Shown in pieces: positions 1 through 10,933 of a DNA stretch of 64,000 nucleotides. Positions within the stretch are counted from its first letter, which is position 1. Every line of letters starts with the position of its first letter. This DNA comes from Adiantum capillus-veneris (lineage: Eukaryota; Streptophyta; Polypodiopsida; Polypodiales; Pteridaceae). Made by a program: the position numbers and the translations under genes. The stretch lies in the NCBI GenBank assembly GCA_014529385.2, contig CM043961.1:15604478-15668477 (forward strand). The letters run 5' to 3'. The notes under the pieces were generated by a model. The model was not told the DNA's origin. It searched no databases and saw nothing but the letters and a program-made list of their open reading frames with translations.

Positions 1-1895
1 GAAGAGTTATTAGTGTTTGAAACCTCAGTTACTGTTACTGTTACTGGAGATTGATCTGTATAAGTTACTAAAGAGTTATCGGTGTTTGGAACCTCAGTTA
101 CTAAAGATAGCGTTGTAGAGTCTATATCCCGTATCTCCGAAATACCCAATAGATCACAACATCCCTGTATCTCTTCATCTGGATCCTCGCTTAATGACAT
201 AACTTCATTATAGAATTGGTGCATTCTCCCTAAGACATTTTTTATATTATATGCTTGATGAAAGGAATCCTCAGTCTGGGTAGATATTGAATCTTCAGTT
301 TGGGTTAATATTGAATTTTCAGTTTGAGTTGATATTGAATTTGTAGTAGATATATTTTCACTAAACAAAAGTGGCCTTTCATTAGAAAGAACTGAATTTA
401 CAACTTAAATTAGGTGTTAAATCGTGATTAAATATCCATTTTAAACTAATAAGGTAAATCATACCTTTCATTAAAACTATTATCCTATCAATATTATTAT
501 GAACTTGGTTGTAGTTTGGTGAAATACCTATTTGTTCTAGTTGTACCCGGGCTGCATTTCCAGCTGTTGCAATATCAGATAGCATTTCATCTGAAGTTCT
601 ACCTAAAACTTCTAATTGCATTTGAGCTGCTGCAATATTAAATAGTACTTCTGTAGAATTTCTTTTTAATTGTTCTAATTGTATTCGGGCTACATCTCCT
701 GTAGCTACAATATCAGACAATATTTCCTCTGAGGTTCTATTTATCATTTCTAATTGAAATTCACTAGAATTAACCCTTTTCGATATTATTTGACCTAATG
801 ATACTTGTGAAGATTTAACATTTTCAAGAACTTGACAATCCGTTACACTTGAAATATCTTGAGATACTGTTGAAATGGGATCAACTCCATTAAAATAGTA
901 AACAACTGTTGCTATAGCTACAGCTACTACTATTCCAAACAAAACAATAAATTTTGGGTTTTTATACCATACTGATGATTCGTCTAGCTTTATTGTAGAA
1001 GTTTCAGGCTCATCTATGTGATAAGGTATTGATTCAATCTTATTGTAAAAGTCTATATCGTAGTAATAAAAAACAAAATATACAAAAACAAAAGTTATTA
1101 ACACTTGAAGTAAAATTTTTAATAGTAACTTCTTATTTACCATTGTTTTATAATTTAATAAGTATGATACTAATAATGCTATAACTATGTTTAAAAAAAT
1201 AGGTATATTAATTGTAATTAAATCACTATTAAAATTGTTAATTAAACTAAGTTCATTTATTGAACCTAAATAGCTATTATTTATTATATGAAATATTAAT
1301 GAAAATAAACTTACTACTTTTAATAACAATAGTTTTAGGCTTGATAAATTAGTACTTATTACGTCATTTACTATAGGAGGAGTACTTTGTATACTCAACG
1401 AAGAAGCTGTAGAAGAAAAACAAGAAGCAATTGGTTTTGATGCTTGGGGCTTTGACAAAGAAGCAATTGGTTTTGATCCGTGGGGTAAAGATGAAGAAAA
1501 TTGAAATGTATTTGTTTTTAGGGCTGAGGATTTCTCTTTTGATTGATCCTCAGCTGCAAATAAAGAATTGTCCGATGATGATGGTTTCGGTACATGCAAT
1601 AAACTATCTTATGCAGACGATATAGGATCGGATATATTAGATATAGGAATGGAAACGCTAGATATAGAATCCGGCACAGGTGATACAGGATTAGGGTTAC
1701 CATGGGATTTGATCATGCCATGTCGACCGACACCGCGTCGATCGACAGTAATTGGTTTGACTACACCCTGTAAATGGAACTAATAGATAACTTCACATAT
1801 CACTGTGTCTGGTTCAGGAACCAGTTCCTTCAAACTCGTACTTACCATAATACTACTACTACCTCCACTGGAGCCTCCGTCACCTTCATCTTTGT
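1..1895 (-). pseudogene. Decayed membrane-protein reading frame of unknown origin, next to nad7
   Basis: I do not recognise this protein. The longest open part (1599 down to 382, 405 codons) has a Ser/Pro-rich N-terminus with repeated PIAS motifs. It has four hydrophobic segments at about residues 88-112, 125-150, 157-181 and 218-239. A coiled-coil-like zone at about 250-350 carries three variants of a T-S-x-E-x-L-x-x-I-A unit. The same coding character continues past the stop to base 1, where an 8-residue STQTE repeat lies at about 276-345. It also continues upstream past in-frame stops near 1610 and 1786 to about 1895, with a Gly/Ser-rich start. The base composition is AT-rich and unlike the rest of the window. 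It follows nad7 in the same direction, so an organelle or organelle-plasmid source is my inference. It runs off the left edge. Confidence 0.45.
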
Positions 1896-1925
1896 CTTTT
1901 TTTCTTCTTTTTTGTGTGTATTGTA

Positions 1926-2410
1926 TTATCTATCTGCCTCTCTGGATACAGCATCTTGAGTACCGATGATGATGACCACATCTGCTGGCATGTGATTTTT
2001 GAACATAAAATTGAGTCCTTGTAAATGAGCAAAGCCACGTGCTCTTATTTTACAACAATAGGGACAATTGGTTCCATTACTGACTAAGAACACACCAAAT
2101 TCTCCTTTAGGTGCTTCACCTGCAGTATAAATAGAAAAAGCTAGTACAAAAAACCCTTTTGTATAAGGTTTAAAATGGTGAATTAGAGATTCCATGTATT
2201 TTTTCATGTAAGGTCATGATAAAGGACATAGCTTACGATCAGCACCTTTAATTGTGCCGCTGGGCATTTCATTGAGACAGTGTATGATGATTCAAATACT
2301 TTCTCACATCTCTTCAATACAGACACAATAACAATTGTAGCAATCTCCCCTAGTACTCACTAGTATGTCAAAATCCGATTTGTCATAAACATCGTAAGGT
2401 GCTGCTTTTC
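1926..2410 (-). pseudogene. nad7: nad7 3' fragment (NADH dehydrogenase subunit 7), nuclear mitochondrial insert
   Basis: This is the C-terminal roughly 160 codons of mitochondrial complex I subunit 7, the 49-kDa Fe-S protein homologue of the quinone-binding module. Recognisable blocks, read on the minus strand, are [66 protein letters not shown] and a normal stop at 1926-1928. It cannot be functional. There are in-frame stops at two former arginine positions after EEM, and another two before MESLIHH. Many changes are Arg to Cys or stop and Asp to Asn, meaning C-to-T or G-to-A, as expected for methylated nuclear DNA. The upstream exons are missing, and at about 2409 the sequence passes directly into LINE-like sequence. 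The identification is firm; a nuclear rather than organellar location is inferred from the decay and the neighbours. Confidence 0.85.
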
Positions 2411-2680
2411 ATATCCTAGGCCACGATGGCCATTCTCGCTTTTGGTCCGTCAAGGAGATAGCTAGTTTGGCACACAGTGCCTCTGCATGCAGCATGGGAT
2501 CAATGATCCCAATGCCACCTTGCTTCTTTGGTCTCGCTATCCATTCCCATTTCCCCCATTGGCAAGGGGTTGTGGCTTTAGTGTTGGTCTTCCACAAGAA
2601 GTGTTTGATAGGCCTCAAAAATTCTTTCCAATTGAATTATGCCCTTACTAATAACTTCCCTTGATCATTTTGTGGGGTCA
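2409..2680 (-). pseudogene. LINE (non-LTR) reverse transcriptase C-terminal fragment
   Basis: The minus-strand translation contains FLWKTN, W-x-x-I-A-R-P-K, GGIGIIDP and H-A-E-A-L-C-A-K. Plant LINE ORF2 proteins have this pattern just C-terminal to the polymerase core (a W..hCxPK..GGLGh..l...N.AL.hK type block). About 70 codons are open. More LINE-like coding may continue towards 2960 on the same strand but is broken by stops. It lies between the nad7 remnant and the tail of retrotransposon copy 1a. No poly(A) tail or target duplication could be identified. Confidence 0.5.
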
Positions 2681-2999
2681 AACGAGTAGCTTTCAAAGAG
2701 AAAAATCAAAGAATTGTCTTCAAGCAATTGTGCAAGCAATTGTTTACCTACCAAAAGTGGCAGAATTTAAATTTCCCTTTTGCTGCACTATTCTTGAGAG
2801 GGTGAGAGCCAATTACAAAGAGCAGCAAGGCAACCAAGGCTACTTGTTCTTTTGACCTTAAGGGTTCTAAAGAAATGAGCTTGGTTGGCAGGGTCGGGTT
2901 TGAGGGTGAGCTCTCTAGACAACAACCATGTCCATTTGATCTCATCAACTTGCAAATCAGCAAGTAGTGCTTTCGCCTCTTCTCTCTTGGGAACCCATA

Positions 3000-3345
3000 C
3001 TAGCGCCAGGTTCGGTGTATAGTGTTATGTGTTTTTTACTTTCCCATGTTTCTGCGTTGTGACACCCCCAGTCCCACAATCAATAGTGCATTTGGTGTCT
3101 ATCATCCACGTGCGTCCGAGTTTTATATTACCTTCCATAGTTCTAGCAGGGATGACCAAAAAGTCTTGAGCTACAACCCCGTTTTCATAATTGGCAGAAG
3201 TGTGCCAGATACCAAAAATCATAGTTTTTTTCTTGTTGACACCCTTGACTTGGATAGTACTCTTAGATAGGGATGGATTTCCCAATTGACACCACAGTCT
3301 GTATGACGACAAGTTATATTTAGCACCCGTGTCAAACAAGGCGTA
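3000..3345 (-). pseudogene. Second retropepsin-like domain after integrase (copy 1a)
   Basis: An aspartic-protease-like domain sits downstream of integrase, where gypsy elements normally have none. The active-site motif DTGA is intact (bases 3322-3333, minus strand), inside F-D-T-G-A-K-Y-N. About 75 residues later comes LGRTWM, which resembles the hydrophobic-LG motif of the second retropepsin half. It aligns residue for residue with the same region of copy 1b (DTGA at 32676-32687), including WCQLG and VKGxNKKKT. The frame is open for 104 codons and then meets a stop. A short deletion relative to copy 1b brings the W-V-P-K tail close to it. That it was an active protease is inference. Confidence 0.6.
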
Positions 3346-3559
3346 TGTAGCACTTTCCCATAGGTGCTATTTTGTTTAACATGGCATCTTAGAGCTGTGT
3401 CAGAGTCCAACCAAATCATCCTCTGTTTCAACGGAATGCATGCATAACTCCAAGGTTGGCCTCTCGTTGGTATCTTATACGTTGTTGTCGCTCCTAAGCC
3501 TCAGCTTGAGCTTGTATCTTCTTCAACTCGGCTTGTTCCTTGGTTGCCTTTTTTTAATG

Positions 3560-4720
3560 GATGGCATGTAGGTCCTCTTGGCTTAAAAGATCATAGTATC
3601 TTTTAAATTTGCTCCCATTGAGGAATCCAATGCTTTCAACTCCATCAAAAAGTCTCCACACAAATGGTACCTTGTGGGGTGATTTCACATACTCTATATG
3701 GTCCTTTTCCCACATATTTCAACTTTTTCTTCTTATTACGCACTCCATCCATAAGGACTTTATCACCAACATTGATATCTTTGTCCTTTAGATGACGATC
3801 AAACCATTTCTTCCTTCTATCGCTGAGTCAATTGTCTTTCTTCATCTAACCTGTCAAGGATGTATAAAAGCTCAACTAAAGGGTTACCAACCCAACCTTC
3901 TTGTGAAGCTACGTCCAGACTAGGAATTACAAACTCCCATGGCATAATTGCTTCTTGGCCATGTACCATTTTGAATGGTGTAGCCACTTTGTAAGACATA
4001 CGGTAAGCCCATAGAACTGATGTTAGCTTCAAATCCCAATCTCTGCAATGAGCTTCCACTGTTTTGGTCAAGATAATAATTAAGGTCTTGTTAGTGCTCT
4101 CAGCTTGGCCATTTGCTTGTGGATAATATGGTGTAGACTTATGGTGAGCTATCATGAAGTTTGTTGTGAGTTCCTTTATCACTCCATTTATAAAATGAGT
4201 ACCATTGTCACTCACAATTTCAAAGGGACAACCGAATCTTGTAATAATGTTCTCAAAGAGAAACTTGGCAGTTGATTTTGCATCAGCCTTACATGTCGCC
4301 CTGGCTTCCGTCCACTTTGTCACATAGGCAGTGGCAACAATAATATATCAAGATTGAGTATTACGAGCTGTCAGACTAATTCGGCCTACAAAGTCTAAAC
4401 TCCATTTTTCAAATGGTTGAATCACTTTAATAGTATGTAAGGGCATCCTATCCTTTCATTGCAGATCTTGTAAGGTTGGCATTCATCACATCCTTTTGCA
4501 AAAAGTGATGCATCCTTGAATAAGGTAGGCCTTCAATAGCATGATTGCAACACCTTTCTAGCAATTAGTTCCCCTGAGAAACGTCCTCTGGCTATACCCA
4601 TGTGGGCTTCTTGCAGTATGTATAAATACTCATTCTCATGGGCACAACGTCTAAGAATATTGTCCTTCCTGTATAGAGTTCCTACAATGAGAGAATAAGG
4701 TTCACATTCTCTTAACAATT
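3560..4720 (-). pseudogene. Integrase, broken (copy 1a)
   Basis: The integrase core is open from 4323 to 3817. It contains SDNGTHF, with the second catalytic Asp, and an NGQAEST block with the catalytic Glu, preceded by TPYYPQA. The first-Asp region (around 4400) and the H2C2 zinc finger (about 4440-4600) are still visible but shifted in frame. The C-terminal region (about 3560-3830) matches the SH3-like part of copy 1b. Frameshifts near 4330 and 4530 and several stops show it is dead. Its neighbours are RNase H upstream and the second protease downstream. Confidence 0.75.
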
Positions 4721-4721
4721 T

Positions 4722-6110
4722 TCAAGCTATATCCTTACGAAGCTCTTTGGGTGGAAAACCATTAACTAGAAAGTTCAAAATCTTCTCACTCCATTCAGGC
4801 ATTGTCTCGACTAGAAATAAGGAAGTATCGGACAATTCATCATCGACTCTAGTAGGGGCTTCACCATTGGGTATGCAAGACAAATGATCCGCCATGACAT
4901 GTCTTTTACCAGGACTCACCACAATGGTAAAATCAAACTCAAGGAAAATTAACAACCATCGTGTAATTCTTCCCATGGAACAAGGTTTATTTACTAGATA
5001 CAACAAGGCTTGATGATCCACATAGATAACAAACTTGTTGGCAGGAAGGTACTAGAAAAATTTCTTCACTACGTAAATCATAGCTAAACGTTCCCGCTCT
5101 ATAGTGGTGTAGTTTCTCTCGGAATCATTCAATTGTGACGACTCGTGAAGCTAATGGGGTAGTCCAATTTATGTTCTCCTAGTTGAGCTAGAACATACCC
5201 AATAGCAAAGTTCGATGCATCAATATGCACATAGAAAATTACATTACAATCGGGCACTCGTAGAATGGGAGCACTTATCAAGGTCTTTTTCAATGGCTCA
5301 TAAGCATGGTCCCACTCTGCGGTCCAGTGGAGCTCAATAAGAAGCTTGTACAAAGGGTGAGATATCTCGGCAAAGTTTAAAATAAACCGTCTGTAATAAC
5401 CAACATGGCCCATGAACCTTTGAACTCCTTTATAGTTTTGTAGGTGGTGGCAATTCAGCAATGGCTTAATTTTTCCCTCGTTTGTGGAAATCCCATTTTT
5501 GGACAATATATGTCCTAAAATGATTCCATGTTTAACCCAAAATTGGCATTTGAAAGGGTTTAAGGAGATGCGATACAATTTGCACTTCTCAAACACTTTT
5601 TGTAAACATGATAGATGTTCTTTCCAAGGGGAATAAACACAAAAGTCATCTAAGAAAGCTTCGCAAAACTCCCTCAAATATTCTCTAAAAGTAGTGTTTA
5701 TTAATCTTTGAAAGGTAGCAGGGGCATTGGTTAAGCCAACAGCCAAAACACAAAATGTAAACACTCCAAATTCTGTTATAAAATCAATTTTAGCTTGGTC
5801 CTCTAGCGCAAGTGATTTGATTGTAGCCAGAGTACCTATCTAAAAAGCTATAAGCTTCCTTCCCTTCAACTCTTTCAAGCACATGTTCTAAATATGGCAA
5901 GAGGTAATGGTCCCTCCTAGTGGCGGCATTGAACTTCATGAGATCCACGCACACTTCGAGTTTCTTATTCTTTTTCAGTACAATCACTATTGGAGACACC
6001 CATTCTGAGTGCTCAATAGGGTATATGAATCCGCATTTGACAAGCTTTTCAATCTATTCTTGAACAATCTTTTCATACTTAGAATTCATTGGGTAGGTTC
6101 ATTGCTGGAC
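4722..6110 (-). pseudogene. Reverse transcriptase and RNase H, broken (copy 1a)
   Basis: The RT is in two frames: 5999-5790 has the N-terminal motifs with V-C-V-D-L and SFLDRYSGYNQ, and 5764-5129 has GLTNAPATFQRL and the catalytic F-L-D-D. RNase H follows with H-I-D-A-S-N-F-A-I-G (around 5220) and, in a new frame from 5021, MDHQALLYLVNKPCSMGRIT and the terminal H-V-M-A-D-H-L-S. RT copies the element RNA and RNase H removes it from the hybrid. The order is that of Ty3/gypsy. At least three frame breaks rule out function. Confidence 0.8.
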
Positions 6111-6184
6111 TGGTTTTGCCATGCCATTCATGGGAATCGTGTGTTGCACCACGAAAGTGGAACACCTTTCATATCATGATATTT

Positions 6185-6595
6185 CTAAGAAAATATATCC
6201 TTTAATTCCTTGAGAAGTTCTTTAAGTACATACTCCTTAGTCTTTGTCAGATTTTGGGCAATGAAAATAGGTTTGGACTCTTCTCCTGGGTTTGCTAACT
6301 CTATCTCCTTAACTATCGCTGGATCATCATAGAATCCATTACTTCCATCGATAGGTGTCCTCTGTGCCTTTGTATACACAACCTTACACTCCTCCATGGT
6401 GTAGGATTTGAAATGACCGGGTGCAAGGTGTAAGTATGTGGGGTCTTTTTGTTCTGTGGACTGTGATTTCACTTTTGCTTCCTTTTGTTGTTGAGCTAAC
6501 TCTTGATTTTTCCATCTCCTTATGGTACGGCTCAACTTTGGCTTCTTTGTGGCCTCTAGTTGTGTGATGTCAATGGGTTGTAGACTACACCACAT
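6185..6595 (-). pseudogene. Pol N-terminal segment, starts with conserved MWCS (copy 1a)
   Basis: There are 136 open codons ahead of RT. They end in a block (L-x-E-L-L-K-E-L-K-D-I-F-S) equivalent to the LKEYKDIFAW block that precedes RT in gypsy polyproteins. Blocks HFKSYTMEECKVVY and PGEESKPIFIAQ match copy 1b at 35451-35984. Both copies begin at the same methionine, MWCS, suggesting that pol may have its own start. Just beyond the 5' end, at 6631, the family-1 sequence stops at the LTR of element 3a. Confidence 0.65.
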
Positions 6596-6630
6596 AACGC
6601 TTTGAAGGTATTCACCCCAGTTATCTACCG

Positions 6631-7045
6631 ACTTGTGTCTTGATCTTTGGGGTCCATCCTCTATTCTGAATTCCCATAGTTACGGGATGTTTTTTCTCTT
6701 GTATATCACCCTACTCGTGCTCCATCATGTGAAATCTCTTGCACCAGTCAGTGTGCCCTGTTCTGAGCTTTTCACATATCTCTCTTGTGCACATACTAAT
6801 GACTTGTGATGAGCCATTTCTCTACATGTGAACGGTCATTACACCAACATTTCGTATTGACTACCTAGAGAGCATTTCACGTTTTCTACCCTAGGTCATG
6901 TATGTTTGCGTCCTAGCTGCATTTATGCTAGGTGGTGCCCCTTCCTACCCATAGGATCACTCCTACCTTGAGATGATGCTTGGGGATGTTCAGGCTATGT
7001 GTGATGTAGAGGCCACCCCATATGGCATGTCATTTCCGACCATCA
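6631..7045 (+). repeat. 5' LTR remnant of copy 3a
   Basis: These bases repeat at 18745-19105, starting GTCTTGATCTTTGGGG and ending with the CCATATGGCATGTCATTT segment, with a few substitutions. The 5' copy holds about 60 extra bases near 6735-6800, absent from the 3' copy, where the junction lies between short GTG/CACAT repeats. A primer-binding-like site follows seven bases later. The upstream U3 part, with promoter, is missing here. Confidence 0.7.
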
Positions 7046-7051
7046 TTTTCT

Positions 7052-7069
7052 TGGCACCCCCACTGAGGA
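7052..7069 (+). promoter_or_regulatory. Primer-binding site of copy 3a
   Basis: TGGCACCCCCACTGAGGA lies just after the LTR end. It differs at only two positions from the site of copy 3b (43753-43770). It also resembles the tRNA-Arg-type primer site described for Ogre elements. The tRNA assignment is tentative. Confidence 0.6.
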
Positions 7070-7116
7070 TCCTTTCATGAAACCCTTTAGTTTACAAGAC
7101 TGAAACCCCTAAACTT

Positions 7117-7588
7117 TTGTGGATGGATGAATGGCTAGCAGGGTTTGCTAACTGGACGACAGAAGAAGAAGAGCTCCAAGCACAACTAGAAAAACTCCAC
7201 ATCTCCATCGAAGCTCGAGTGCCAGGCGTAACGGTAATCAATTTGCAGTGGGAGAGTCAACCAACACACCAAACTCAGTGGATATACATAGGCCGGGTGC
7301 CAAGAAGAAGAAGGAGAAGGTCGAAACCATGTCCTCAACCTAGAACCAACCCTCAACAACAAGATGGAAGGAGCTCTGCATAATAGAGAATCAACACTAT
7401 TCTACTTCGAGAATTGGGTAACTCAAGTCACCGAGGTAATTATCACAGTCAATTTCCAAGTCACACCTAATGCTGCAGCACAGATAACGGAAGCATTTGC
7501 TCACACTCTCACTAGAGAAACTAGGGATCTACTGAGTTTGTTTCATGAAAGAACACCACCCTCTACCACAAGCTTGGACATTGACTAA
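7117..7588 (+). CDS. Pre-gag open frames of copy 3a, function unknown
   Basis: Two overlapping short frames (7117-7383, 88 codons; 7364-7588, 74 codons) lie between the primer site and gag. The first is acidic, with W-T-T-E-E-E-E-L-Q-A-Q-L-E-K-L heptad-like character, then Arg-rich (RRRRRR). The second has alternating hydrophobic residues and ends in TTSLDID. I do not recognise either. Ogre elements are known to carry an extra ORF in this position, which makes coding plausible. Nothing similar is evident in copy 3b. Confidence 0.3.
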
Positions 7589-7605
7589 GCACCTCTAAGC
7601 TTCAC

Positions 7606-7824
7606 ATGAATCAGTACAACCTACCTCAAGACAGATCACACATACCAACACGTGTACGCTCAATTAAGGTAATACTGGACTTGAAGGCTCACTACCAGCA
7701 CGTCATCGATACCATGCTGAGTGGGAAGCGATTTTTTGAGGTTCTGGCATCAGATCAGCCATTTGTCTTACCTTTGGTACAAGGCAATGTACCGTTTGAA
7801 GTTTTAATCTATGTCCTAGTATAA
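7606..7824 (+). CDS. Conserved small pre-gag peptide, copy 3a
   Basis: A 72-codon frame starts MNQ and ends F-E-V-L-I-Y-V-L-V-stop. It aligns without gaps over about 55 residues with two frames in the same place in copy 3b (43781-44011 and 44095-44307). The shared pattern is roughly Y-Q/F..I..M-F/L-S/G...R..E-V/I-L-A-S..P-F/I..L-P.......F-D/E-V..-Y/F-I/V-L. The function is unknown; there is no signal peptide or classic membrane segment. Conservation between two diverged families argues that it was translated. Confidence 0.5.
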   Translation: MNQYNLPQDRSHIPTRVRSIKVILDLKAHYQHVIDTMLSGKRFFEVLASDQPFVLPLVQGNVPFEVLIYVLV

Positions 7825-7921
7825 GAGGGTATACACGCCTCCTTGTAAAGAAAAGAAAAGAAAAGAAAAAAAACTTTTTGCAAGCTAAGCAGTGTGTCTT
7901 TCTAGCTCTCTCTCAGTAATC

Positions 7922-8791
7922 ATGGCAAGTGTAGTATTTCCAACATTTAAAGGAAACAAGGGGGAGGATTTAGTAACAAACTTCTTAGATGACTTTGAAG
8001 TAGCATGTGTAGTGAGCAACAAAGATACGGATGAATCCCGGGTTAGAATCTTTAAGCATCTCATGAAGCTAGAAGCTAGATCATGGTACAATGCACTTCC
8101 ACAAGCAACCAAGGATGATTGGGAGCCCTTAAAAACCTCTTTTAAGAGGCACTTTGGGGGAGGTACCACTTCAGAGAAGTTGTGGGACAAGTTGAGAGAC
8201 TTGAAGCAGGAGGGTCTTTTAGAATATGCCACCTATGAGTCCAAATTTGTGGATTTTTGGGAACGGTGGGTTGAGTCACTGGCAAGGGGGGAATCTGCAC
8301 CCAATTTCCTAAAGAAAGACTGGTTCACGCATGGCTTATGTCCACTTCTCAAACAGAAGGTGAAGGGTAGATTCCCGGCTATGTACGAGTTAGCCATTGA
8401 GATTGCTCGCCTTAAGGACAAGAAGCTGCAAATGAAAGCCAAAGAAACCGAGTCAACAAAAGCAGGAACATCACGCCAACTAGCAACCACGACAACCACC
8501 ATTCCACCACCACCACCGGCCCTTGAGGTAAGAGATGACCAACAAGATATGTTGGCCCATATTACTGACCAACTGCAGAATTTTTCTGTCCACTTAATGC
8601 AGCAAGGAAGGAGTCAAGAAAGAGATCAAGACCCAGGAAGAGAACGAAGACAAAATAGGGAATATCACTGCTCCAACTGCGGAGAAGATGGTCACGGTAT
8701 GTACTACTGTCCCAAACCACAAAAAAACTATAATAGAGGAGGTAGGAGGAACCAACTATCACCCCCTAGAGAAAGAACACCCCCAACCTGA
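7922..8791 (+). pseudogene. Gag with CCHC zinc knuckle, copy 3a
   Basis: The start is the ATG at 7922 (MASVVFPTFKGNKGED), which aligns with the gag start of copy 3b (MSSTFPNF). The capsid-like part contains LEARSWYNAL, W-E-P-L-K-T-S-F and YATYESKF blocks of the Retrotrans_gag type. A proline-rich linker precedes one zinc knuckle, C-S-N-C-G-E-D-G-H-G-M-Y-Y-C (C-x2-C-x4-H-x4-C), near residue 260. A stop ends it at 8791, but the same frame resumes at 8930 with the protease, so the stop is probably a later mutation in a gag-pol polyprotein. Confidence 0.75.
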
Positions 8792-8929
8792 GCACCAACC
8801 CCACCAACACAAATTTTACATCCACCCCAGACACCACCATAGGCATCCATCCCACCTCTTCCACCAGCACCGCCACCTGATTGCCCTGTAACCATCATAA
8901 GGCTAGAAGAGAAAGGGAAAGCCGTAGTA

Positions 8930-9970
8930 GTGGATCCACCAAGAGCAAAGGAGAGGGACAAGGGTAAGGAGAAAGTAGCCTTTTTAGAACCACTTGAAGC
9001 CAGGACTGTGAAAAGAGCTAGGAGGGAGAAATCCACACAATCAAATGATGAGAGAAGCATGAGAGGAGAGACTAACAAGAGGCCATCCAAGCCAGGATGG
9101 AAATTGGGCATTACAGACTTCCAATTAGGGGAAATTTCTAAGCCCTATGATATAACATTGGATGTGGCAGAGCAAGGACCAAAGATTACTTGGCCACAAC
9201 TGCTACATCTCGCACCAAAATTAAGGCGGAAATGGTCCAAAATGGTAAGCACAAGACGCTCCAAAGCAAAGGTAGCCGGAGCAATTTTGGGTTGCAACAT
9301 GGACAACATCCTTCCAATTGTCTACGTCAACATAAAAGGAAAGAGGGTTGGAAACACCTACATTGATGCAGGTGCACGAATCTGTGTGATGAGCGAAGCT
9401 ATGATGCTTCAATTAGGACTCGAGGTTGACAGGACTTCTCCATGCAAGGCAAAGATGGCAAACAACGCAAAAGTAAAGTGTGTGGGTGTGGTAAGTGCCG
9501 TGAAGATAAAAGCTTTCAACACTCAGGTAGAAGTAGATGTTTTTGTAATGCCTACTAAGGGGGAGGGCTATCCACTAATCTTGGGAATGCCATGGTTGAT
9601 GGCCATGAAGGAAAAACAGAATTGGGGCACTGGCCTTCTACACATGACTGGTAAGAAAGGGGAGACAATCTACTACGACATGAAGACTGGAAAGCAGAAG
9701 CAAATGAATCTAGAAACATTGGCAGATGAAAACACTAGCGAGTCTTCCACTTCTGAGGAGGAGACCACATCCACCGATGAAAGTGACAATTCCATCGATG
9801 TGATGGGTATCATCATGAAGGATCCACAAAGGATAAGCACAACTGGTGATCCATCACCAGAAGGGCAACACAATGGAAAGGAGATCAAATCACCTGGCCT
9901 AGGAGAAAATATGTTGAAGGGTATGTTGTCCACGGAATTAAAACTTGAGGAGAAAGATAGTTTTTTGTAA
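8930..9970 (+). pseudogene. Protease region, copy 3a (active-site motif DAGA)
   Basis: A retropepsin-like domain lies in the middle of this 346-codon stretch: T-Y-I-D-A-G-A-R-I-C, then the late motif P-L-I-L-G-M-P-W-L. The usual D-T/S-G-A is D-A-G-A, so the Thr/Ser that supports the catalytic Asp is lost. An acidic Ser/Thr-Glu-rich linker follows before RT. It is in the same frame as gag and RT. The TAA at 9968 breaks the polyprotein. It would have cut the polyprotein in the particle. Confidence 0.7.
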
Positions 9971-10030
9971 ATGTTGATGTGATTTCCTAACCTGTTCATT
10001 GACAACTATGAAAGAATCACATGTATTTCA

Positions 10031-10933
10031 GTGGCAGAACATCATATTAAGTTGAAGGAAGGGGTAAATCCAGTTGTGCAAAAGCTACGACGACTGGGGG
10101 TCATACAAGAAAAGGCACTCTTGGCCGAGGTAAGGAAACTGCTGGAGGCAGGATTCATCTATCCTGTAGAAAACTCAGAATGGGTGTCACCCGTAGTAGT
10201 GACGCCTAAAAAGAATGGTAAGTGGAGGGTCTGTGTTGACTACTAAACACTAAATGCAGCTACAAAGAGAGACCACTTTCCTCTCCCTTTCTTGGATGAA
10301 ATTTTGAATGAAGTAGCGGGTTTTGAATGCTATACCGTGTGTGATGGTTATTCTGGATACTTTTAAATACGCATAGCCTTGAAAGATCAGCTAAAAACCA
10401 CTTTTATCACGCCATGGGGCTGTTTTGCATACAGAGTTATGCCATTTGGTCTCACAAATGCACCTGCCACATTCCAAAGATATGTCACATATGTTTTTCA
10501 ACCGTTCTTTGGAACATCCATTAGATTGTTCATTGATGATTTTTGTATATATAGCTCTCACATTTCACACTTAGAAAAGGTAACTGAAGGTTTGGCCACG
10601 TTGCAAAGCCTAGGCGGGCAATTAAATGTGGATAAATGCCACATTGGGGAGAGTAAAGTCATTCTACTAGGCAATGAAATTTCATCAAAAGGTATCAACG
10701 CCGACCCAAGTAAGGTGTCCGTACTCATAGCCGTAGTACCTTCACCAACAACCGCATGTCAACTGGTCTCTTTTCTACAAAAAGTGAGGTACTTGAGTAG
10801 ATTCACACATCTACTATCGCAACTTGTTCTACCACTGCAACAGCTCACTCAAAAATCAACTTTCACTTGGGACGAGGAAAGCGAACATCACTACAACAAG
10901 GTAAAGGAGGTCTTAGCCACCCTGCCAACTATC
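10031..10933 (+). pseudogene. Reverse transcriptase, copy 3a, cut by Pack-MULE
   Basis: Motifs in order are AGFIYPVENSEWVSPVVV, KWRVCVDY, YTVCDGYSGYF, GCFAYRVMPFGLTNAPATF and the catalytic F-I-D-D-F-C-I-Y-S-S. In-frame TAA codons sit at 10244 and about 10364; the second aligns with CAA in copy 3b, a C-to-T change. The domain ends at LPTI, exactly where the 9-bp duplication CCAACTATC (10925-10933) marks the DNA-transposon insertion. The protein resumes after 14393 with RNase H. Confidence 0.8.
10925..10933. repeat. 9-bp target-site duplication, left copy
   Basis: CCAACTATC here is repeated exactly at 14394-14402. Removing the insert and one copy restores the pol alignment with copy 3b across the LPTI..P block, which confirms the insertion boundaries. 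Confidence 0.75.

Larger units (their letters stand above)
2960..6630 (-). mobile_element. Ty3/gypsy copy 1a, pol half (dual-protease family 1, degraded)
   Basis: This is the pol part of a minus-strand gypsy element. It is collinear with the full-length copy 1b at 28874-42726, running from pol N-terminus (6595) through RT, RNase H, integrase and second protease to a W-V-P-K motif at 2986-2997. The matching gag-protease half lies at 19105-22688, beyond the plus-strand element 3a, which begins at 6631. Family 1 matches copy 1b up to about 6630 and again from about 19105, so the two halves were once contiguous. The 3' LTR of this copy is not seen; the left end passes into LINE-like sequence. Frameshifts and stops separate every domain. 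Confidence 0.75.

Noticed and set aside
1926-2410. Functional nad7 or mitochondrial contamination of the assembly
   Set aside because: Several in-frame stops and Arg-to-Cys changes, missing upstream exons, and a direct junction with LINE-like sequence favour an old nuclear insert.
7052-7069. tRNA-like or tRNA gene sequence near primer sites
   Set aside because: Only the 18-base complement of a tRNA 3' end is present, as expected for a primer site; no cloverleaf follows.
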